Positions 1-6,895 of a stretch of DNA of 11,700 nucleotides are shown here, one piece after another (within the stretch, counting starts at the first letter, position 1; each line of letters opens with the position of its first letter). The position numbers were made by a program, and so were the translations under genes. The notes beneath the pieces were generated by a model that ran no database searches, was not told where the DNA came from, and saw only the letters and a list, made by a program, of their open reading frames with translations. The DNA is from Conexibacter sp. (GTDB taxonomy: Bacteria; Actinomycetota; Thermoleophilia; Solirubrobacterales; Solirubrobacteraceae). The stretch covers positions 1 to 11,700 of the forward strand of contig JAOPZG010000141.1 of assembly GCA_025964215.1 (NCBI GenBank). Direction: 5' to 3'.

Positions 1-1
1 C

Positions 2-655
2 GCCTTCCGCGCGGCCGCGCCGCACACGGCGGTCGTCGCCGCCGGCGTCGCCGAGGGCGTCGTGGTGATCGTCGAGGCGCCGGCCGACGTCCCGGCGCTC
101 GCCGGCGTCGAGGCGGTCAAGGAGCTCGTCGCCACCGTCTGCGCGCAGCTCGACGGCGACGGCCGGCTCGTCGCGGGCCTCTCCACGATCTGCCGCACGC
201 CCGCCGACTACGTGCGCGCCTACGCCCAGGCCCGCCAGGTCGTGCAGTGCCTGGACACCTTCCACCGCGCGGGCTCCGTCGACCTGCTCTCGGCCGACGA
301 CCTCGGCGCCGGGCGCATGTTCCTGGCCAACGCCGACGCCGACGAGGCGGAGCGCTTCGTGGAGGAGACGCTCGGCGGCCTGCTCGGCGACGCGGTCGGC
401 GGCGACCTGCTGCTGACGCTCTCCTCGTTCTTCGACCACGGCCGCTCGATCCGCTGGTCGGCGGTCGACCTCGGCGTCCACGAGAACACCGTGCGCTACC
501 GCCTCTCGCGGATCGAGGAGCTCACCGGCCTCGCCGTCTCGGGCGACTCCGACGCGCAGCTCAGCGCGCAGCTCGCGCTGCTCGTCCTGCGCCTCCAGGG
601 CCGGCTGCCGCGCCGCGAGCGCACCGCCGTCGCGCCCGCGCCCGACGCGCAGTAG
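2..655 (+). CDS. PucR-family transcriptional regulator, C-terminal part (5' end outside window)
   Basis: This is the C-terminal 217 residues of a regulator whose reading frame is open back to the first base, so the true start lies upstream; the GTG at 62 is only an internal valine. The last third carries the PucR C-terminal helix-turn-helix signature: a leucine-rich helix ending in LSSFFDHGRS, then the recognition helix with VHENTVRYRLSRIEELTGL (about nt 475-532). The preceding segment (STICRTPADYVRAYAQARQV) resembles the GGDEF-like region that commonly precedes this HTH in the family. Family members are cytosolic DNA-binding activators or repressors, often of local catabolic genes. It points toward the operon starting 76 nt downstream, which makes it a candidate regulator of that operon; this is inferred from position. 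The tail after the HTH is short and Arg/Ala/Pro-rich. Family assignment is firm; ligand and target are unknown. Confidence 0.9.
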   Translation, partial: AFRAAAPHTAVVAAGVAEGVVVIVEAPADVPALAGVEAVKELVATVCAQLDGDGRLVAGLSTICRTPADYVRAYAQARQVVQCLDTFHRAGSVDLLSADDLGAGRMFLANADADEAERFVEETLGGLLGDAVGGDLLLTLSSFFDHGRSIRWSAVDLGVHENTVRYRLSRIEELTGLAVSGDSDAQLSAQLALLVLRLQGRLPRRERTAVAPAPDAQ

Positions 656-731
656 CGCCGCGCTGGAGAAGTGCACAACCCCGCGCGGCCGCCCTCGCCC
701 GCACGGGCGGCCGGGCCACGACGCTCGGGGC
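656..731 (+). promoter_or_regulatory. Leader between the PucR-type gene and the operon; candidate promoter/operator
   Basis: This 76-nt gap is the only non-coding DNA before the seven-gene operon, so a promoter for it must lie here or upstream within the regulator gene. It contains a GTGCAC palindrome (671-676) and a 9-bp GC-only inverted repeat (listed separately). I cannot point to convincing -35/-10 hexamers. The ribosome binding site for the ligase is weak (GGGG at 727-730, directly before the ATG). Confidence 0.35.
686..713 (+). terminator. 9-bp GC-only inverted repeat upstream of the operon (terminator or operator)
   Basis: CGGCCGCCC (686-694) is exactly complementary to GGGCGGCCG (705-713) with a 10-nt loop. 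It begins 31 nt after the stop of the regulator and ends 18 nt before the ligase start. There is no U-tract, but intrinsic terminators in high-GC actinomycetes often lack one. It could equally be a regulator-binding palindrome or a leader hairpin. In DNA this GC-rich a short GC palindrome can also arise by chance. Confidence 0.35.
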
Positions 732-2309
732 ATGGGTCTGACTCGGAACGTGTTCGGCGCGCTCGAGCGCACGGCGCTCTCGCACGCGAAGGACGACGTG
801 GCGTTCGTCTTCGAGGACGACGTCCGGAGCTTCGCCACCGTCCACGAGCGCAGCCTGCGCGTCGCCGCCGGGCTGCGCCGGGCCGGGATCGTCCCGGGCG
901 ACCGCGTCGCCGTCCTGCTCGTCAACGGCCACGAGTGGACCGAGGTCTTCTTCGCGCTCGCCGCGCTCGGCGCGATCTGCGTCCCGGTCAACGTGCTCCT
1001 GCAGCCGGCCGAGATCGAGCACGTCTGCACCGACAGCGGCGCGCGCTGCCTGATCGTCGACGCGCGCGGCCAGGACGCGGTCGCCGCGCTGCCCTCGCCG
1101 CCGCCGATGATCGTCGCGGTCGGCGGCGCGCGGGTCGCCCACGACGGCGAGACGATCGCCTACGAGGAGCTGCTCGCCGAGCCGGCGCCGCAGGCGTGGA
1201 CCGGCGGCCCGCAGCTCGACGACCTCGCCTCGCTCTACTACTCCTCCGGCACGACCGGCCTGCCGAAGGCCGCCGCGCACACCCACGACGGGATCCTCTG
1301 GAACAGCTTCCACCAGATCCCCGACCTCGGGCTCGACGCGTCCGTGCGCTACCTGCTCGTGCCCTCGCTCTCGTGGGCCGCCGGCTTCCACAACCTGACC
1401 CTCGCGCTCGTCATGCTCGGCGGCCGCTCGGTGCTGATGCCCACGGGGGGCACCTCGCCGCGGCAGCTCACCGAGACGATCGAGCGCGAGGGCATCACCC
1501 ACACGTTCTTCGTCCCGACGCTGCTGCGCCGCTTCCTCGAGGAGCCGGAGCTGCTGGAACGCCTCCGCGCCTCGAAGCTGCGCTGGCTCGTCTCCGGCTC
1601 CGAGCCGGTGCCGCGCCCGGTCATCGAGCGGCTCGCCGCCGCGCTCCCCGACTGCCGCGTCGTGCAGGGCTACGGCCTCTCGGAGTTCCCGACGATCGCC
1701 ACGCTCCTGCGCCCCGACGAGGCGATCAGCCACAGCGGCAGCGCCGGCCGCCCGCTGTCGATCACGACGCTCGCGATCCAGCACGGCGACGGGACGATCG
1801 CGCCGACCGGCGAGGGCGAGATCCTGCTGCGCTCGCTGGCGACGATGCGCGAGTACTTCGGCCGCGAGGAGGAGACCACCGCGGCCTTCGCCGACGGCTG
1901 GCTGCACACCGGCGAACTCGGGAGCGTCGACGCCGAGGGCTTCCTGACGATCACCGGCCGCAAGAAGGACATGATCATCTCGGGTGGCCTCAACATCTAC
2001 CCGAAGGAGATCGAGGAGGTCATCTACCGCCTCCCCGGGGTCCAGGAGGTCGCCGTCGTCGGCGTCCCCGACGAGAAGTGGGGCGAGACGGCGGTGGCCG
2101 TCGTCGTCGGCGAGGACGTCGACACCGACGCCATCGCCGAGGCGTGCCGCGACCAGCTCGCCTCCTACAAGCGTCCGCGGCTGGTGCTGCCGCGCGACGA
2201 GCCGCTCCCCCGCAACCCCACGGGGAAGATCCTCAAACGCGAGCTCCGGCCCTGGGTCGCCGACCGCATCGCGCTCACCAGCAACACCTCAGGAGAGAAG
2301 ACGGCATGA
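732..2309 (+). CDS. Acyl-CoA synthetase / AMP-dependent synthetase-ligase
   Basis: A 525-aa class I adenylate-forming enzyme, the usual length for medium/long-chain or aromatic acyl-CoA ligases. It would activate a carboxylic acid to its acyl-AMP and then its CoA thioester in the cytosol. The P-loop-like motif YYSSGTTGLPK is at residues 169-179. The A5 motif GYGLSE is at 313-318, and WLHTGEL at 390-396 is followed by the hinge and GRKKDMIISGGLNIYPKEIE core. The catalytic lysine is K499 in NPTGKILKREL. The motif at 390-396 has Glu where most relatives have Asp (HTGDL), the residue that binds the AMP ribose; the acidic character is kept. The ATG at 732 gives the N-terminus expected for the family. 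It is the first gene of the overlapping operon and shares ATGA with the next gene. The acid substrate cannot be predicted. Confidence 0.92.
   Translation: MGLTRNVFGALERTALSHAKDDVAFVFEDDVRSFATVHERSLRVAAGLRRAGIVPGDRVAVLLVNGHEWTEVFFALAALGAICVPVNVLLQPAEIEHVCTDSGARCLIVDARGQDAVAALPSPPPMIVAVGGARVAHDGETIAYEELLAEPAPQAWTGGPQLDDLASLYYSSGTTGLPKAAAHTHDGILWNSFHQIPDLGLDASVRYLLVPSLSWAAGFHNLTLALVMLGGRSVLMPTGGTSPRQLTETIEREGITHTFFVPTLLRRFLEEPELLERLRASKLRWLVSGSEPVPRPVIERLAAALPDCRVVQGYGLSEFPTIATLLRPDEAISHSGSAGRPLSITTLAIQHGDGTIAPTGEGEILLRSLATMREYFGREEETTAAFADGWLHTGELGSVDAEGFLTITGRKKDMIISGGLNIYPKEIEEVIYRLPGVQEVAVVGVPDEKWGETAVAVVVGEDVDTDAIAEACRDQLASYKRPRLVLPRDEPLPRNPTGKILKRELRPWVADRIALTSNTSGEKTA
2291..2309 (+). promoter_or_regulatory. 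Shine-Dalgarno and ATGA overlap setting the start of the mobile-domain gene
   Basis: AGGAGA at 2291-2296 lies 9 nt before the ATG at 2306, inside the last codons of the ligase gene. The ATG overlaps the ligase stop TGA (2307-2309). This fixes 2306 as the start: the frame is open for more than 1.6 kb upstream, but that part is only the shadow of the ligase gene. Confidence 0.75.
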
Positions 2310-3019
2310 CCAACCCCATGGCCAACCCCAAGTGGACGCTGCCCGAGTCCTCGACGCTGTCGCGGCTCACGCGCGAGGCGCTGTTCCGGACGGTCTCGGC
2401 GAACCTCGAGCGGCACGGCGCGGACGCCGACACCATGGACCTGCTGTCGGCCGAGGACGGGTCGCGGATCGCCGAGGAGGTCTTCGCGGAGTTCCAGATG
2501 ATCGAGGGCCGCAAGCTCTTCGCCGGCTGCGAGGTCGCGCTCAAGGAGCGCCCCGACCTGTACGTGTTGCGCTCCGAGGCCGAGGTGCTGGAGGAGCGGA
2601 CCGACTGGCCCGAGGGCGTCGTCGGCGACGGCGACAACGTCTTCCAGGCCGACGCCGACATCGAGGGCGAGGTGCTCGTCGTGCGCGAGGTCTCCGAGGT
2701 CGACCGGCTGATGCGCGAGGGCGTGCCCGAGGGCGTCATCGGCGTCATCGACGACGCCGGCGGGACGATGACCGCGCCGATCCTCGAGGAGTTCGAGGGC
2801 GTGATCTGCCTGGCCGGGACGGTGCGCAGCCACCTCGCGATCATCTCGCGCGAGTTCGGCGTGCCGGTGCTGATGGGCGCGCGGCTCAAGCGACCGCTCA
2901 AGAACGGCGAGCGGGTCCGGGTCGGCTACACCGCGACCGCCCAGAACGTGGACGCCTACTTCGGCGACGAGGTCAACCCGCGCGCCGAGGTCCGCGTGCT
3001 CGACGGGGAGACCGCATGA
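2306..3019 (+). CDS. Stand-alone PEP-utilising-enzyme mobile (phosphohistidine swivelling) domain protein
   Basis: This 237-aa protein ends in a PEP-utilisers mobile domain (roughly residues 150-225). In PEP synthase, pyruvate phosphate dikinase, phenylphosphate synthase and rifampin phosphotransferase this domain carries phosphate on a histidine between an ATP-grasp site and the substrate site. The signature reads LAGTVRSHLAIISREFGVPV, matching the family pattern GG-x-x-SH-x-AI-x-ARE-x-G-x-P; the predicted phospho-acceptor is H176. The first Gly of the usual GG is Ala, and Ala after the His is Leu. The N-terminal half (about 1-140) is acidic and mostly helical-looking and was not recognised. 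No ATP-grasp or PEP-binding TIM-barrel domain is attached or present elsewhere in the window, so the protein must work with a partner. It overlaps its neighbours on both sides by ATGA, placing it in a tight unit with the ligase and the unknown pair. Confidence 0.82.
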   Translation: MTNPMANPKWTLPESSTLSRLTREALFRTVSANLERHGADADTMDLLSAEDGSRIAEEVFAEFQMIEGRKLFAGCEVALKERPDLYVLRSEAEVLEERTDWPEGVVGDGDNVFQADADIEGEVLVVREVSEVDRLMREGVPEGVIGVIDDAGGTMTAPILEEFEGVICLAGTVRSHLAIISREFGVPVLMGARLKRPLKNGERVRVGYTATAQNVDAYFGDEVNPRAEVRVLDGETA

Positions 3020-4671
3020 GCGACTGGCGCATCGACGAGCCGCAGCTGCTGGAGCTCAACGCGTTCCTCCAGCGCACCGACGACGTCCTGATCCACAACT
3101 GCCTGACGCGCACCGCTCAGGAGTCCAAGCTGTTCCCGATCATGCCGTACCTGATGATGTGCTTCTACGACGCGTACTACCGCGTCCCGGACCTGCTCCG
3201 TGAAGCCACGGCCGTCCTCTCGCCCGAGGACATGGGCCACCGGGCGCGGGAGATCTGCTCCAACGCCTCCAAGCTGACGCTGTGGGGGACGCTCAACTTC
3301 TACCTCAACGGCCGCACGAACCTGATCCGCGCCGGCCTGCTGCGCCCCGAGGACAACCTCGAGGACCTGTGGTTCATGGTGGACTTCCACCATCGCTTCA
3401 TGCGCGCCTACCAGCGCGGCTCGGCGCAGGTCTGGGCGCTCGACGCCGGCGACATCGCGCAGTGCCACGAGGAGCGCACGCTCCAGGTCTTCGAGGCCGA
3501 CGCGTTCGAGGCCGACGACGCGCTGCGCTCGGCCGCCGCGAAGTTCACCGCGGCCGCCACGCAGTACAGCTTCCTCGGCCACTGCGAGAGCCGCGTCGGC
3601 CTGCAGTCCTCCGGTCCCTACAACCTGGGCGACCGGCGCCTGATGCACACGCGCGACTTCACGCAGCTCTCCGAGTGCGACTTCAGCTGGCTCGACGGCG
3701 TCGCCGAGGGCGTCACCTACAACAACCTGACGCTGGTGCTGATCACCGACGGCGTCGGGATCGAGATCACCGACTTCGGGACCGCGTACACGACGCCCGA
3801 GGCCTACCAGTCGCGGATCACGGGCGTCGGGCTCTACGCCTCCGACTTCCTCTGCGACCGCCACCAGCCGGTGGGCATGGACAGCGCGCGCGACCTCACC
3901 GGGACGCTGCTCGCGCTGACCGAGGAGATCAAGGTGGCGACGCGCAAGCTCTACGCGCGCTTCTCGGAGATGACCAACGACCAGATGATCGAGGCCGGGA
4001 TCGGCGTCTACTTCCAGGCGCCGACCGACCTCGCGCACATGGCCGGGACCTACCGCCAGGCCGACTGGGACTTCGTCGACGACCGCACGCGCCGCTTCTG
4101 GCCGGTCTACAACGAGGAGTACGCGCTCGACTCCTACGTGGACAACTTCGCGGCGCTGCTCGGCTCCAACGCCGCCGACAGCGACTACTACCTGCACCCG
4201 ATCAGCTACGGCGTCTGGCGCCGCGGCGGCGGGAAGGGCCCGCTGCCGACGCCGGGGCGCAACGCGAGCCTCGTGCCCGCGCGGGTGCTGGGCGACCACG
4301 ACTACTCGCTGCGCGCCAACGCCAACGGGTTGAAGGACGTGCGCGGCACCTCGTCGCTGCCGACCAAGACGGGGAAGTACACGTTCACGCGCGGGCGGCT
4401 GACCGAGGACGAGATGAACGCCGCGGCGCGCTCGTACTCCTCGCCGCTGCTGGAGGCGCCGTGGCGCCACATCGACGAGCGCACGGTCAAGTTCCACTGG
4501 CAGGAGCCGGAGGTCGACGGGCTCTACCGCTACGCGCAGGAGGGCTCGCGGCTGCTGGCCGGTCGCGGCTCCGCGCTGAGGCGCGCCGACATCGACGCGG
4601 TGCGCCGCGAGGCCGGCGAGCGGCCCTGGTCGGAAGTCACCGCCGGCGCCCGCGAGGAGGTCTCGGCCTGA
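3016..4671 (+). CDS. Unknown conserved protein, paralogue A of a tandem pair
   Basis: A 551-aa protein that I cannot assign to a family. It looks cytosolic: no signal peptide and no membrane segment. It aligns with the next gene's product without any gap from residue 1 to W538, about 64% identical by my hand count. The most conserved blocks are HNCLTRTAQESKLFPI (27-42), PEDNLEDLWFMVDFH (111-125), LDAGDIAQ (142-149) followed by HEERTLQVFEADA (151-163), TQYSFLGHCESR (182-193), ITDGV/EITDFGT (243-256), DWDFVDDRTRR (350-360), YYLHPISYGVWRR (391-403) and a basic C-terminus ADIDAVRREAGERPW (524-538). Histidines and cysteines kept in both copies (H27, C29, H75, H125, H151, H189, C190, H211, C221, H394) are candidate metal-binding or catalytic residues. 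It starts with an ATGA overlap after GGGGAG (3005-3010). Its position after the mobile-domain gene suggests a catalytic or substrate subunit; that is inference. Confidence 0.85.
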   Translation: MSDWRIDEPQLLELNAFLQRTDDVLIHNCLTRTAQESKLFPIMPYLMMCFYDAYYRVPDLLREATAVLSPEDMGHRAREICSNASKLTLWGTLNFYLNGRTNLIRAGLLRPEDNLEDLWFMVDFHHRFMRAYQRGSAQVWALDAGDIAQCHEERTLQVFEADAFEADDALRSAAAKFTAAATQYSFLGHCESRVGLQSSGPYNLGDRRLMHTRDFTQLSECDFSWLDGVAEGVTYNNLTLVLITDGVGIEITDFGTAYTTPEAYQSRITGVGLYASDFLCDRHQPVGMDSARDLTGTLLALTEEIKVATRKLYARFSEMTNDQMIEAGIGVYFQAPTDLAHMAGTYRQADWDFVDDRTRRFWPVYNEEYALDSYVDNFAALLGSNAADSDYYLHPISYGVWRRGGGKGPLPTPGRNASLVPARVLGDHDYSLRANANGLKDVRGTSSLPTKTGKYTFTRGRLTEDEMNAAARSYSSPLLEAPWRHIDERTVKFHWQEPEVDGLYRYAQEGSRLLAGRGSALRRADIDAVRREAGERPWSEVTAGAREEVSA

Positions 4672-4673
4672 TG
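4654..4673 (+). promoter_or_regulatory. Strong Shine-Dalgarno and TGATG junction between the two paralogues
   Basis: GAGGAGG at 4654-4660 lies 10 nt before the ATG at 4671. The stop of paralogue A (TGA, 4669-4671) shares one base with this ATG. The strong site plus 1-nt overlap suggests coupled translation at similar levels, as expected for two subunits of one complex. Confidence 0.7.
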
Positions 4674-6320
4674 TTCGCGTCCAGCTTCCGCCTCGACGAG
4701 CAGCAGCTCGGGACCATCAACACCGTCTTGCAGAAGTGCGACAACGTGCTCGTCCACAACTGCCTGACCCGGACGGCGCAGGAGTCCAAGCTCTTCCCGA
4801 TCCTGCCCTACCTCGACCTGGTCATGATCGACACGTACTACCGCTACCCGGACCTGCTCCGCAAGGTGGCGGAGGTCATGTCGCCGGAGGACCTCGGGCA
4901 CCGCGTGCGCGAGGTCTCGACCACCTTCTCGCGGATCACCTCGTGGTCGACGCTCAACTACTACGTCAACGGCCGCGCGCTGCTGATCCGCAACGGGCTG
5001 CTGGCACCCGAGGACAACCTCGAGGACCTGTGGTTCATGGTGGACTTCCACCAGCGGCTGATGCGGACCTACAACCGCGCCAGCGGCAACACCTCCGCCC
5101 TGGACGCGGGCGACATCGCGCAGGTCCACGAGGAGCGCACGCTCCAGGTCTTCGAGGCCGACGCCTACGAGGCCGACGACGAGCTGCGCGGCGCGGCGAT
5201 GCGCTTCGCCGCGGCGGGCACGCAGTACAACTTCCTCGTCCACTGCGAGAGCCGCTCCGGCCTGGCGGCCTCAGGCCCGTACCAGCTCGGCGGGCAGCTG
5301 CTGCTGCACACGCGCGACTTCCTCAACATGACCGAGTGCGGGCTGCCGTGGATGGACGGCATCGGCACCGACCTGCCCTACGCCAACCTCACGATGACCG
5401 TCATCACCGACGGCGTGCAGCTGGAGATCACCGACTGGGGCACGCCGTACTCGGTGCCCGAGGCCTACCAGGACCGAGTCGTCGGCGTCGGCCTCTACAC
5501 CTCGGACGCGCTCACCGACCGCTACCTGCCGGTCGGGATGGGCTCGCGCGCGGAGCTGGTCGAGACCTTCGACACGCTCACGGCGCAGATCCACGCGGCG
5601 ACGCGGCAGCTCTACTCGCGCTTCGCGCAGATGGACGCCACGCAGATGGTCGAGGCGGGCATCAGCACGTACCTGCGCGCGCCGGTCGACCTGGCGATGA
5701 TCGCCGGCGTCTACGACGCGGCCGACTGGGACTACGTCGACGACCGCACGCGGCGGCTGTGGGACCTCTACAACGAGGAGTACGCCTACGACGCGTACGT
5801 CGACAAGTTCGCCGCGCTCGCCGGCCTGCGCGGCGGGCAGAGCGAGTACTACCTGCACCCGATCACCTACGGCGTCTGGCGCCGCAGCGGCGGCCAGGGC
5901 CCGCTGCCGGCGGCGGGGCGCAGCGGCGAGCTCGTCCCGGCCGACGTGCTGCGCGAGCACGACTACTCGCTGCGGGTCAACCCGAACGGGTTGAGCGACA
6001 GCCGCGGCACGTGGTCGCTGCCGGCCAAGGCGGGGAAGATCACGACCGCCGCCGGCCGCCTGACGCAGGAGGAGCTCAACGAGCGCGCCCGCGCGCTCGA
6101 CACACCGCTGCTGAAGTCCCCGTGGCGGCACATCGACGAGGCGGCCGTGAAGTGGCGCTTCGACGACCCCGAGGCCGAGGCGCTCTACCGCTACGCGCAG
6201 GAGCACTCGCGGCTGCTGAGCGGTCGCGGGTCGTCGCTGAAGCGCGCCGACATCGACGCCATCCGGCGCGAGGCCGGCGAGCGCCCGTGGGCCGATCTCA
6301 GCGCCGGGGTCGCGGCATGA
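4671..6320 (+). CDS. Unknown conserved protein, paralogue B of the tandem pair
   Basis: A 549-aa protein of the same unrecognised family as its upstream neighbour, at a constant offset of +2 residues up to W540, so the duplication has diverged by substitution only. Shared blocks include HNCLTRTAQESKLFPI (29-44), PEDNLEDLWFMVDFH (113-127), HEERTLQVFEADA (153-165), HCESR (191-195), DWDYVDDRTRR (352-362), YYLHPITYGVWRR (393-405) and RADIDAIRREAGERPW (525-540). Differences concentrate near residues 87-92, 134-142, 222-238, 293-303 and 383-391, where the copies may have taken on different substrates or contacts. Only the extreme C-terminal tails differ in length. No signal peptide or membrane helix is visible. 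The stop overlaps the next ATG (ATGA). A heteromeric complex with paralogue A is the simplest reading, though two isoenzymes cannot be excluded. Confidence 0.85.
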   Translation: MFASSFRLDEQQLGTINTVLQKCDNVLVHNCLTRTAQESKLFPILPYLDLVMIDTYYRYPDLLRKVAEVMSPEDLGHRVREVSTTFSRITSWSTLNYYVNGRALLIRNGLLAPEDNLEDLWFMVDFHQRLMRTYNRASGNTSALDAGDIAQVHEERTLQVFEADAYEADDELRGAAMRFAAAGTQYNFLVHCESRSGLAASGPYQLGGQLLLHTRDFLNMTECGLPWMDGIGTDLPYANLTMTVITDGVQLEITDWGTPYSVPEAYQDRVVGVGLYTSDALTDRYLPVGMGSRAELVETFDTLTAQIHAATRQLYSRFAQMDATQMVEAGISTYLRAPVDLAMIAGVYDAADWDYVDDRTRRLWDLYNEEYAYDAYVDKFAALAGLRGGQSEYYLHPITYGVWRRSGGQGPLPAAGRSGELVPADVLREHDYSLRVNPNGLSDSRGTWSLPAKAGKITTAAGRLTQEELNERARALDTPLLKSPWRHIDEAAVKWRFDDPEAEALYRYAQEHSRLLSGRGSSLKRADIDAIRREAGERPWADLSAGVAA

Positions 6321-6895
6321 ACGCCGTCCTGCACGCGATCCGGATCAAGGGCATCGCCGCGCCGGAGGCGATCGCGATCGCCACCGGCCTGGAGGCGCTC
6401 GAGATCGAGCGCGAGCTCGCCGAGCTGGAGGCGGCCGAGCTGGCGCTCCAGCGCCCGTCGCGCAAGCGGCCCGGCTGGGTCCTGACCGAGGCGGGGCGCG
6501 ACCGCCACGCCGCGGAGATCGCCGCCGCGCACGACGCCGCGATGCTCGGCGACATCGCCACGCACTACGAGGGCTTCCTGGCCGTCAACGCGCAGGTCAA
6601 GACCGTCTCGGCGAAGTGGCAGCAGGCCGCCGACGACGCGACGCGCTTCGCGCTCATCGACCGCATCGAGACGCTCCACGAGCAGGCGGCGCCGGTGCTC
6701 AAGCGCGCCGCGACCGCCGCGGAGCGCTTCGGCCGCTATGGCGACCGCCTCGGGGCTGCGTTGGAGCAGCTCGACAACGACCAGCGCTACTTCGTCTCGC
6801 CGCTGGTCGACAGCTACCACACCGTCTGGTTCGAGTGCCACGAGGACTTCCTCCTCACGCTCGGCCGGACCCGCGCAGGGGAGGGCTCGGAATGA
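6317..6895 (+). CDS. Winged-helix N-terminal protein with helical C-terminal domain
   Basis: A 192-aa protein in two parts. Residues 1-70 look like a winged helix: VLHAIRIKGIAAPEAIAIA, then the helix TGLEALEIERELAELEAAEL, then a basic wing ending GWVLTEAGRDRHA. Residues 75-190 are alpha-helical and end in a conserved-looking block with YFVSPLVDSYHTVWFECHED (about 158-177). From memory, actinobacterial proteins with this combination are often labelled MarR-like, and similar winged-helix segments are linked to PPDK/PEP-type enzymes; I could not check this here. It may be a DNA-binding regulator of the operon, or a non-DNA-binding accessory or recruitment module for the phosphotransfer proteins encoded just before it. 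Its position inside the operon, with ATGA overlaps on both sides, fits an accessory subunit at least as well as a regulator. The start is set by the overlap; its ribosome site is weak. Confidence 0.75.
   Translation: MNAVLHAIRIKGIAAPEAIAIATGLEALEIERELAELEAAELALQRPSRKRPGWVLTEAGRDRHAAEIAAAHDAAMLGDIATHYEGFLAVNAQVKTVSAKWQQAADDATRFALIDRIETLHEQAAPVLKRAATAAERFGRYGDRLGAALEQLDNDQRYFVSPLVDSYHTVWFECHEDFLLTLGRTRAGEGSE

Noticed and set aside
62..64. GTG as the start of the PucR-type gene
   Set aside because: The frame is open to the window edge and the family is much longer, so this is an internal codon.
561..1907. Long minus-strand frame (448 codons) opposite the ligase
   Set aside because: Low-complexity Arg/Ala/Gly/Glu-rich translation typical of antisense frames in high-GC DNA; the plus strand encodes a clear acyl-CoA synthetase.
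671..2305. Upstream extension of the mobile-domain gene frame to a GTG at 671
   Set aside because: The extension is Arg-rich shadow of the ligase gene. The Shine-Dalgarno at 2291 and the ATGA overlap set the start at 2306.
2956..4497. Long minus-strand frame (513 codons) opposite paralogue A
   Set aside because: Low-complexity shadow; the plus-strand product is supported by a 64% identical neighbour.
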